From: Desulfobacterales bacterium
Lineage (GTDB): Bacteria > Desulfobacterota > Desulfobacteria > Desulfobacterales > 4be13
Assembly (NCBI GenBank): GCA_029934695.1
Contig: JAOZLU010000388.1
Location: forward strand, 1 to 6,833
Reading direction: 5' to 3'
DNA length: 6,833 bases
The notes under the pieces are model-generated. The model saw only the letters and a program-made list of their open reading frames with translations, made no database searches and was not told the origin of the DNA. Below, piece after piece: positions 1-6,193 of this stretch; positions within the stretch are counted from its first letter, which is position 1, and each line of letters begins with the position of its first letter. A program made the position numbers and the translations under genes.

Positions 1-20
1 GCAGAGCCTCGTAACGAGAA

Positions 21-3000
21 CTAAACCGCTTCAGCCATTGCATATATCTGTGCAAATATCTGATCGTTGTCAAACCCTTTCAGGCGAATTGCTCCTGACC
101 GGCATGAGGCCACGCACAATCCGCATCCCTTGCACAGCACCGGATTGATCTGGGCTTTCCCGGGAAAGAAACGGGCTTCCGGATCAATAAAAGACGGTGC
201 CGAATACGGACAGATTGAAACACAGACTCCGCAGGCACTGCAAATCGCAGGATTCGTATCAGCCACTGCGCCGCTGGTCTGGATGACTTTCCTCGCCAGA
301 AGCGTCACTGCACGGGATGCGGCAGCCCTGCCCTGACCAACAGCCTCATCAATGGGCTTGGGATAATGGGCCAGCCCGCAGAGAAAAACGCCGTCGGTGG
401 CAAATTCCGAAGGTCCGAGTTTGGCATGTTTCTCCACAAAGAAACCGTCATCATTGACCGGCACCTTGAAGAACTGGGCCACATCATCCACCTTGTTCGG
501 CACAATGGCCGAAGCCAGTGTCAGCAGTTCTGCTTCTATTTCCAGCGGAAGCCCCAGAACATGATCCGTGACCGTCACCAGAATCTTGCCGTCTTCCAGA
601 GCCACATCCGGCTTGTTCTCAACAGAATATCTCACAAAAATAACGCCTGCTTCCCTGGCTTCTTTGTAGAGATATTCACGCTCCCCGTAAGTCCGGATAT
701 CCCTGTACAGAATATAGACATTCATCTCCGGATTCAGGTGTTTCAGTTCCAACGCGTTCTCAACAGAATGCGTACAGCAGACCCTTGAACAATACGGACG
801 TTCCGGCTCCCTTGACCCAACGCACTGGATAAATACAGCACAGCCCATATCCTTTAAGGATTCATCCTTGTCAATAAATTTCCTGTCAAGTTCCAGGCTG
901 GTGATGATCCTCGAATCCTTGCCGTAGCAGTATTCCAAAGGCTCCAGAGGTGTCGCACCTGTGGCAAGCACCGCTACACCATATTTAAGCGTCTCATCGT
1001 TCCCGTTTGAAGAAAGAGTTGATTCAAAACTCCCCACAAACCCGTCCACATCAGCCAGTGTGGTCTCAAGGTGAACATGAATTTTCTCATCTTTTTCTAT
1101 CTCATCCGTAAGGGAGCGAAGCTTTTCCTGAACATCCTCCCCCTTTGCGGTATGAAAAAGATTTAACGCCTGCCCCCCGAGCTGACTGCTCTGCTCAACA
1201 ATGTGCGTTTCATATCCCTGCCGGGCAAGACTCCTTGCAGCACTCATCCCGGAAATTCCGCCGCCGAGGATCATGGCAGTCTGATTGACTTCAAGGTCGG
1301 CTTCCTCGAGCGGTTCCATCAGCCCCACCTTTGAAACTGCCATCCGCACCAGGTCCTTTGCCTTTTTGGTGGCAAGATCAGGATTGTTTTTGTGGACCCA
1401 TGAATCATGGTTCCGGATATTGCACATTTCAAAAAGGTATTTGTTCAGGCCCGCATTGATGAGGGTTTCCTGAAACAGAGGCTCATGGGTTCTCGGGGTG
1501 CATGCGGCCACCACCACGCGATTCAGGTTCTTCTGCCTGATAATCTGCGTGATGACCTCCTGGGTGTCCTGGGAACAGGAATAGAGGTTGTCTGAGGCGT
1601 ATTCCACAAACGGAAGATTTCCCGCGTACTCGGCCACCTCGGGAACATTCACCACCCCGGCGATGTTGATGCCGCACCTGCAGACAAACACCCCGATCCG
1701 GGGACGCTCGTTAATGACATTGGTCTCGGGAATCTCCTCCCTGACCTTGGTGAGGGTATTCCGGGCAGGAGTAAGGGTTTCCCCGGCAGCAGACGCGGCC
1801 GCGCTCGCATCCACCACAGACTGGGGAATATCCTTGGGCCCCTGGAAGGCTCCGGCAATATATATTCCTTTTCTGGAGGTTGCAACCGGCTCAAAGCTTT
1901 CTGTCTTGCAGAAATTTCCCTGAGTCAGTTCAATGCCGAGACTGTCGGCAAGCTCAATCAGTTCCGGAGGAGTCTGCAATCCCACGGAAAGGACAATCAC
2001 ATCAAACTCCTCATTGACAAGTTCGCCGCTTTCAGTGGCATAACGGACCGACAGCAGATCAGCATTTCCCTGAACCGGATCAATGCTGTGCACACGGGTT
2101 CTGACAAAGCGGACACCGGCATTCTGGGCGGTGTTGTAATATCTTTCAAAATCCTTGCCGTGGGTACGCATATCCATGTAGAATATGGCGCAGTCCAGAT
2201 CATCCCCGGAATGCTCTTTGGCGATGATGGCCTCTTTGACCGCGTACATGCAGCATACCGAGGAACAATAGGAATTGTCGCACCGGTTCAGGTCCCTGGA
2301 CCCGACACACTGGAACCATGCTATTTTTTTTGGCTCCTTATGGTCGGACATTTTCACGAGATGCCCCATGGTCGGCCCGGAAGCAGAGAGTATCCGCTCA
2401 AATTCCATGGCCGTCATCACATTCGGATGATTCGCATAGCCGTAACTGTCGAATGCTGAGGGATCAAACGGCTCAAAACCGGGTGTCAGGATGATGGAGC
2501 CGACATTCAGCTCGACGATCTCATCCTCCATGGTGTGATCAATGGCATCCACCCCGCAGAATTCGGTGCAGACCTTGCATCCTCCGGTTTTGAAATAGAC
2601 ACACACAGACCGGTCAATGGCCGGCGTGTTGGGAACAGCCTGGGCATAAGGCACATAGACCGGTTTCCGGCCTTTGAGACCCATCTCATACTCCGAAGGA
2701 ATCGGTTTCACGGCATGTTTTGAGATGTCCTGCCTGATCTTCTCCAGCGTGATATGCCCGGTGGGACATACAGACGCACACGCGCCGCAGGCCAGACAGA
2801 TATCTGACTGAAGATGAAAAGGCGTATCCACCTTCATCTCCACGCCGCGCCCGGTCAGGCTGATGACGCTGTTTCCCATTCTCTCGCACATCCGCGTGCA
2901 GAGTCCGCAGAGAATACAGTCTTTGTCCTCTTTTTTGAAACGCGGTTCCGTGATGTCGTATTTTGCCGCCAGTTCGTTGATGACAGGCACATTCGGGCAT

Positions 3001-3284
3001 CGTGCAAGCAACAGCTCCACGATCAGCTTTCGGCCCTGGTGAACAGCTTCTGAGTCTGTGCTGATCTCCATGCCTTCCCATATCGGATAATTGCATGAAG
3101 TGACAAAACGGGACCTGCGTCCGTCAAAAAGTTCCACCGTGCAGAGACGGCACATTCCCGCTGGTTCCAAAGCTTTATGGTGGCACAGGGTCGGGATTTT
3201 GATGCCGTATTTCTCGGCAACCTGAAGAATATATTGCCCCTCTTCTCCCTGAACTGTCTTACCGTTGAGTTTGAAAGTAACCAT
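21..3284 (-). CDS. NuoG-type N-terminus fused to one partial and one complete HdrA
   Basis: This is a 1087-residue soluble multi-cluster flavoprotein. Residues 1-80 are a NuoG/HydA-type [2Fe-2S] domain (C34, C45, C48, C64). Two [4Fe-4S] sites follow (C123/126/129/133 and C163/166/169/173). The His-Cys cluster motif usual in NuoG is not evident; only C96 stands there. From about 198 (EMGLKGRKPVYVPYAQAVP) to about 505 runs HdrA copy 1, with C228/C236/C239/C243, the CVGSR...YCSSVCC cluster motif (C326, C340, C344, C345) and the distal FAD motif GIYIAGAFQGP, but without its N-terminal GxGxxG half. Residues 529-1087 are a full HdrA: the N-terminal domain (GVFVCRCGINIAG; ACTPRTHEP), the FAD motif GGGISGMSAARSLARQG (674-690), CVGSREPERPYCSRVCC (821-837), a distal FAD motif near 965-992, and a two-cluster ferredoxin (C1015-C1025, C1051-C1061). 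About seven [4Fe-4S] clusters and at least one FAD are expected. It probably takes electrons from the NuoEF-like module and hosts flavin-based bifurcation or confurcation. BamI-like or HdrL-like naming is possible but unproven. Confidence 0.93.
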   Translation of the reverse strand: MVTFKLNGKTVQGEEGQYILQVAEKYGIKIPTLCHHKALEPAGMCRLCTVELFDGRRSRFVTSCNYPIWEGMEISTDSEAVHQGRKLIVELLLARCPNVPVINELAAKYDITEPRFKKEDKDCILCGLCTRMCERMGNSVISLTGRGVEMKVDTPFHLQSDICLACGACASVCPTGHITLEKIRQDISKHAVKPIPSEYEMGLKGRKPVYVPYAQAVPNTPAIDRSVCVYFKTGGCKVCTEFCGVDAIDHTMEDEIVELNVGSIILTPGFEPFDPSAFDSYGYANHPNVMTAMEFERILSASGPTMGHLVKMSDHKEPKKIAWFQCVGSRDLNRCDNSYCSSVCCMYAVKEAIIAKEHSGDDLDCAIFYMDMRTHGKDFERYYNTAQNAGVRFVRTRVHSIDPVQGNADLLSVRYATESGELVNEEFDVIVLSVGLQTPPELIELADSLGIELTQGNFCKTESFEPVATSRKGIYIAGAFQGPKDIPQSVVDASAAASAAGETLTPARNTLTKVREEIPETNVINERPRIGVFVCRCGINIAGVVNVPEVAEYAGNLPFVEYASDNLYSCSQDTQEVITQIIRQKNLNRVVVAACTPRTHEPLFQETLINAGLNKYLFEMCNIRNHDSWVHKNNPDLATKKAKDLVRMAVSKVGLMEPLEEADLEVNQTAMILGGGISGMSAARSLARQGYETHIVEQSSQLGGQALNLFHTAKGEDVQEKLRSLTDEIEKDEKIHVHLETTLADVDGFVGSFESTLSSNGNDETLKYGVAVLATGATPLEPLEYCYGKDSRIITSLELDRKFIDKDESLKDMGCAVFIQCVGSREPERPYCSRVCCTHSVENALELKHLNPEMNVYILYRDIRTYGEREYLYKEAREAGVIFVRYSVENKPDVALEDGKILVTVTDHVLGLPLEIEAELLTLASAIVPNKVDDVAQFFKVPVNDDGFFVEKHAKLGPSEFATDGVFLCGLAHYPKPIDEAVGQGRAAASRAVTLLARKVIQTSGAVADTNPAICSACGVCVSICPYSAPSFIDPEARFFPGKAQINPVLCKGCGLCVASCRSGAIRLKGFDNDQIFAQIYAMAEAV

Positions 3285-3295
3285 AAGATTATATG

Positions 3296-3300
3296 ACCTC
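3296..3300 (-). promoter_or_regulatory. Ribosome binding site supporting the ATG at 3284
   Basis: GAGGT lies 11 bases before the ATG at 3284, slightly long but acceptable. The alternative GTG at 3329 would add 15 residues with no homology, and its Shine-Dalgarno-like sequence touches the start codon. Confidence 0.6.
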
Positions 3301-3315
3301 TTTAAAGCGGGAAGC

Positions 3316-3355
3316 GAGAAGTTGTCCACTCCTCATTTCTTACTCCTCACTTCTC
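3316..3355. repeat. Direct and inverted repeats before the fusion gene
   Basis: ACTCCTCA occurs at 3328-3335 and again at 3342-3349, 14 bases apart; on the coding strand each reads TGAGGAGT, a Shine-Dalgarno-like sequence. Around them GAGAAGT (3316-3322) and ACTTCTC (3349-3355) form a 7-bp dyad. The stretch lies between the nuoF-like stop and the fusion-gene start. The more upstream GAGGAG abuts a GTG at 3329 too closely to serve it. The purine-rich repeats may be chance, decoy binding sites or a translational control element. Confidence 0.4.
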
Positions 3356-3366
3356 TCTTATAATTG

Positions 3367-5265
3367 TTATCGAATTGCAATTGCGTCAAATTTACAGGCA
3401 TCATAACAAATGCCGCACTTTATGCACTTATCCTGCTCCAGTGTGTGCGGTTCTTTCTTTTCGCCGGTGATGGCTTCCTGGGGACATCTTTTTGCACACA
3501 GAGTACATCCGGTACAGGCTTCCTCATCAATCTCGTAATGGAAAAGGTTCTTGCAGACGCCTGCGGAACACTTCTTGTCCCTGATATGCGATTCGTATTC
3601 ATCACGGAAATAGAGAATCGTCGTCAGCACCGGATTGGGGGCCGAAGTTCCCAGACCGCACAGGGAAAATTTCTGAATCATGCTGCCCAGTTCCTCAAGA
3701 AGTTCAATATCCCCTTCCTTGCCGTTGCCCGCGCAGATATCCGTCAGAATATTCAGAACCTGGGTGATCCCCTCCCGGCACGGGTTGCACTGGCCGCAGG
3801 ATTCCTCTTTGAGAAAATCCATAAAATAGCGGGCCACATCCACCATGCAGGTATCCTGGTCCATGACGATCATGCCCCCGGACCCCATGATGGAACCGAC
3901 TTCGGCCAGTTTCTGGTAATCAACGGAGATATTCATGAATCTTCCCGGAATGCAGCCGCCTGAGGGGCCGCCGGTCTGAACCGCCTTGAACTGTTTCTTT
4001 TTGGGAACACCGCCGCCGATATCCGAGACAATCTCTTTCAGGGAGATGCCCATGGGAACTTCCACCAGACCGGTATTTTTGATTTTCCCCACAAGGCTGA
4101 ACACCTTCGTGCCTTTGCTGTGTTCCGTACCCATGCCCGCGTACCATTTCGCTCCTTTTAAGAGGATGGGCGGCACATTGGCGTAAGTCTCGACATTGTT
4201 GAGGTTGGAAGGGCTTTCTCTGAAGCCTTTTTCCACTGTGTGGACATATTTTGCACGGGGCCTGCCCACGTTGCCTTCCAGTGATGCCATCAGGGCGGTG
4301 GATTCTCCGCAGACAAATGCGCCTGCGCCTGTGGAGATTTTGATGTGGAAGGAGAATCCTGTTCCTGCGATATTGTCTCCGAGCAGTCCGCAGGATTCTG
4401 CCTGTCTGATTGCTGTTATCAGACGCTTGACTGCGAGGGGGTATTCATTGCGAACATACATGTATCCCTGGCCGGATCCGATGGCGACTGCCGCTATGAG
4501 CATTCCCTCAAGGACACTGTGCGGGTCGCCTTCCAGTATGCTTCGGTCCATGTACGCTCCTGGATCTCCCTCATCTGCGTTGCAGATTATATATCTGTCC
4601 CCATCGTGCTTCGCACAGGTCGCCCATTTGATCCCCGCGGGAAAACCGCCGCCCCCGCGCCCTCTCAGCCCGGATTCTTTGACTACCTTGATGATCTTGG
4701 CAGCATCCATTTCATGAAGTGCCTTTATGAATGCGGCATATCCCCCCTTGACAATGTATTCCTCTATGCTGTCAGGGTCAATATACCCGCAATTCCGCAG
4801 GGCAATTTTTACCTGTTTGCTGTAAAAAGGGATATCTTCCAGAAAGGGGATGCCTTCAAAGGGTTCCACTTTGGCAAGGGGATTGGGGATATCCTCCAAT
4901 ACGCACCTGGGATCACGCATCTGTCCCAGTATCCATTTCTTTTTGAAATGGGCCTGCTGGTAATCTTCTATGGCGTCAAGAATTTTATCCTCAGTAATAT
5001 TTTTGTAAATCACCCGCGGCTTGCCGGTTTCAAGTATTTCAACCAGAGGTTCGAGTTCGCAGAAACCGATACATCCGGTTTGGCAGATCCGGACGCCGTT
5101 GTCACCGGGAAATTTCTCCAGGGCCTTCGAATATGATGCCTCGGCACCCGCTGCAATGCCGCACGATGCCATTCCGATATTGACCTTGATGCCGTCAGGA
5201 GTGTACAATTTTTTGCTATACATCTGACTTATATTTTCTAAGTCTTTCACAGACTGGATTTTCAT
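3367..5265 (-). CDS. nuoF: NuoF/HydB-like NADH- and FMN-binding subunit
   Basis: This 632-residue protein has the HydB/HndC-type layout, longer than complex I NuoF. Residues 1-120 form a thioredoxin-like [2Fe-2S] domain (C35, C61, C65, C69). The central flavoprotein domain carries the glycine-rich NADH/FMN motif GLRGRGGGGFPAGIKW (199-214), the CNADEGDPGAYMDR segment (228-241) and GAGAFVCGESTALMASLEG (313-331). The N3-type [4Fe-4S] ligands are C490, C493, C496 (SCGQCNPC) and C536. A C-terminal two-cluster ferredoxin has C584/C587/C590/C594 and C614/C617/C620/C624. All expected ligands are present, so the subunit should be active in hydride transfer between NAD(H) and FMN. It is the probable pyridine-nucleotide site of a soluble complex with the NuoE-like and NuoG-HdrA proteins encoded on either side. 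NADPH cannot be excluded from sequence alone. The same subunit type occurs in bifurcating [FeFe]-hydrogenases and formate dehydrogenases, and as BamH in the class II benzoyl-CoA reductase complex; here HdrA neighbours favour a Hdr-linked role. Confidence 0.95.
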   Translation of the reverse strand: MKIQSVKDLENISQMYSKKLYTPDGIKVNIGMASCGIAAGAEASYSKALEKFPGDNGVRICQTGCIGFCELEPLVEILETGKPRVIYKNITEDKILDAIEDYQQAHFKKKWILGQMRDPRCVLEDIPNPLAKVEPFEGIPFLEDIPFYSKQVKIALRNCGYIDPDSIEEYIVKGGYAAFIKALHEMDAAKIIKVVKESGLRGRGGGGFPAGIKWATCAKHDGDRYIICNADEGDPGAYMDRSILEGDPHSVLEGMLIAAVAIGSGQGYMYVRNEYPLAVKRLITAIRQAESCGLLGDNIAGTGFSFHIKISTGAGAFVCGESTALMASLEGNVGRPRAKYVHTVEKGFRESPSNLNNVETYANVPPILLKGAKWYAGMGTEHSKGTKVFSLVGKIKNTGLVEVPMGISLKEIVSDIGGGVPKKKQFKAVQTGGPSGGCIPGRFMNISVDYQKLAEVGSIMGSGGMIVMDQDTCMVDVARYFMDFLKEESCGQCNPCREGITQVLNILTDICAGNGKEGDIELLEELGSMIQKFSLCGLGTSAPNPVLTTILYFRDEYESHIRDKKCSAGVCKNLFHYEIDEEACTGCTLCAKRCPQEAITGEKKEPHTLEQDKCIKCGICYDACKFDAIAIR

Positions 5266-5274
5266 GTTACCATG

Positions 5275-5278
5275 CCTC
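5275..5278 (-). promoter_or_regulatory. Ribosome binding site of the nuoF-like gene
   Basis: GAGG lies 9 bases before the ATG at 5265, normal spacing, and supports that start. Confidence 0.6.
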
Positions 5279-5290
5279 GTAAGATTTTTG

Positions 5291-5309
5291 GGTGTCCGGT
5301 GTCCGGTGC
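5291..5309. repeat. Short tandem repeat of GGTGTCC
   Basis: GGTGTCC occurs twice in tandem (5291-5304) and is followed by a partial third copy (GGTGC). It lies in the 83-base space between the nuoE-like and nuoF-like genes. No function is evident; it looks like simple slippage-type repeat DNA. Confidence 0.6.
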
Positions 5310-5348
5310 TTCTGAGTGAATGCTGTCACCAAACCGCCGGCACTTTTT

Positions 5349-5852
5349 TTATTCATATTGGTTCAGAATCTTCCCCACTTCGTCAGAAGCGATCCGGCCA
5401 TGCATGTCTTCATTGATTTTGATAACCGGCCCGAGACTGCAACAACCGATACACCGCACAGATTCAAGGGTGAAACGCCCGTCTTGGGTCGTTTCCCCGT
5501 TACGGATGTCAAGTGAGTCCTCAATTCTCTCACGCACCCTCTCGCCGCCCCTGACATGACAGGCAGTGCCGAGGCAGATGGAAACGATGTTTCTGCCCCT
5601 GGGCTCAAGGCTGAAAGTGCTGTAAAAGGTCGCAACACCGTAAATCTGACTCAGCGGAATCCCTATTTTCACAGAAAGATAGGCTAATGTCGGATGGGGA
5701 ATATAGTTAAACTTCCTCTGGATTGCCTGAAGTATCATAATCAGGTTTTCTTTGTCATTGCCAAACTCTTTCTCAATTATATTGTCAAGCTCCATATAAT
5801 CAATTTCAACTTCAACGGATTCGCCACTGACTGGCGAATTTGCCTCGCTCAT
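5349..5852 (-). CDS. nuoE: NuoE/HydC-like [2Fe-2S] subunit
   Basis: This 167-residue cytoplasmic protein has the usual length and fold of the 24-kDa (NuoE, HydC, HndA) family. An N-terminal helical part (about 20-65) is followed by the conserved segment IYGVATFYSTF (about 70-80) and the thioredoxin-like [2Fe-2S] domain. The four ligands are C93 and C98 (CLGTAC) and C134 and C138 (CIGCC), giving the family's Cx4C...Cx3C pattern. Such subunits sit on the NuoF-like subunit and pass electrons from or to its FMN; in bifurcating hydrogenases and related complexes the [2Fe-2S] cluster is a branch point. The nuoF-like gene follows after 83 bases on the same strand. No signal peptide or membrane segment is visible. 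The family is certain; membership of a respiratory complex I is unlikely because no membrane subunits are present here and the G-like partner is fused to HdrA. Confidence 0.93.
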   Translation of the reverse strand: MSEANSPVSGESVEVEIDYMELDNIIEKEFGNDKENLIMILQAIQRKFNYIPHPTLAYLSVKIGIPLSQIYGVATFYSTFSLEPRGRNIVSICLGTACHVRGGERVRERIEDSLDIRNGETTQDGRFTLESVRCIGCCSLGPVIKINEDMHGRIASDEVGKILNQYE

Positions 5853-5860
5853 CTGCTTAT

Positions 5861-5865
5861 CTCCC
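5861..5865 (-). promoter_or_regulatory. Ribosome binding site deciding the nuoE-like start
   Basis: GGGAG lies 8 bases before the ATG at 5852. A TTG at 5867 would extend the frame by five codons but overlaps this site and has no Shine-Dalgarno sequence of its own, so the ATG is preferred. Confidence 0.7.
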
Positions 5866-5909
5866 AATTCATTAAGGAATGAAAACCAAATAATATTCCT
5901 GCCACACCC

Positions 5910-5958
5910 GGTTCGGATTGACAGGTCCGAACCTTCTCCGCCGGATATGTCAATCCGA
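5910..5958. promoter_or_regulatory. Overlapping, mutually exclusive dyads upstream of nuoE
   Basis: Dyad A is GGTTCGGA (5910-5917) with TCCGAACC (5926-5933), 8 bp around 8 bases. Dyad B is TCGGATTGACA (5913-5923) with TGTCAATCCGA (5948-5958), 11 bp around 24 bases. A third, CGGAT (5942-5946) with ATCCG (5953-5957), is nested. A and B share 5913-5917, so in RNA only one can form at a time. The block ends about 58 bases before the nuoE-like ATG. It can be read as an operator with inverted CGGATTGACA half-sites or as an attenuator-like leader. No T-run follows. Confidence 0.5.
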
Positions 5959-6158
5959 CCGGATCGGGGATGGGAAAGTTATTTTGTCAGTGTTCCTAAG
6001 TGTCCCGACAGTCATAAGTTTTCGTAACATTCTGAAATTGCTGGCACTGATATTTTCCGAGGCAGTATATGCCACCCATCAATTTCAACAGCTACGGATT
6101 AACTTTGAACTTTTCACTGTCGAGTAAGTATATTAAGTTATGCTGAACGCCAAATCTG

Positions 6159-6193
6159 TCAGTTGTCAGTCGCTCACCGGAGCTGACAACTGA
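6159..6193 (-). repeat. 11-bp inverted repeat directly after the hdrA-N stop
   Basis: TCAGTTGTCAG (6159-6169) and CTGACAACTGA (6183-6193) are perfect reverse complements around a 13-base loop; CTC and GAG inside the loop can extend the stem with a small bulge. The arm begins at the base next to the stop codon. No T-run follows on either strand, so a classical intrinsic terminator is doubtful. It could be an RNA-stability or processing hairpin, a Rho-assisted end, or a small dispersed repeat that marks the point where an ancestral gene was cut. Confidence 0.6.

Larger units (their letters stand above)
5853..6193. other. 341-base gap between hdrA-N and the nuoE-like gene
   Basis: No convincing coding region is present in any frame. 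I looked for the rest of HdrA (the CVGSR...YCSxVCC region, the GLxxRK motif) and for an MvhD-like gene on the minus strand and saw neither. The gap holds the hairpin at the hdrA-N stop, a GGCA-N5-TGCC dyad near 6061-6073, a -10-like TATACT at 6127-6132 without a good -35 partner, and the dyad cluster at 5910-5958. It could carry a second promoter for the nuoE-like operon, but I cannot fix one. Confidence 0.55.

Noticed and set aside
1..20. Terminator or start of a next gene after the fusion gene
   Set aside because: CTCG-TTA-CGAG forms only a 4-bp stem, and the ACGAGG that could be a ribosome binding site has its start codon outside the window, so nothing can be supported.
3364..3963. Plus-strand open frame of 199 codons antisense to the 3' part of the nuoF-like gene
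   Set aside because: It covers the cluster-rich C-terminus of NuoF in the opposite direction and has no recognisable domain. It is a shadow frame.
4345..5136. Plus-strand open frame of 263 codons antisense to the nuoF-like gene
   Set aside because: It overlaps a clearly conserved protein on the other strand, its translation resembles no known family, and no plausible start signal was seen. It is a shadow frame.
5266..5348. CRISPR-like or satellite repeat at GGTGTCC
   Set aside because: There are only two full 7-base units and a partial third, with no spacers. It is a simple tandem repeat.
6061..6078. Possible sigma54 promoter (TGGCATATACTGCC on the minus strand)
   Set aside because: The GG and GC elements are two bases too close for sigma54 spacing. 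The stretch is better described as a small GGCA-N5-TGCC palindrome.
5918..6127. Plus-strand open frame of 69 codons in the gap
   Set aside because: The composition is random-looking, it has no domain and no convincing ribosome binding site, and it runs across the dyad cluster.
6159..6193. Intrinsic transcription terminator after hdrA-N
   Set aside because: The stem is strong, but no run of T follows on the minus strand and none on the plus strand, so I kept it as an inverted repeat and not as a terminator.
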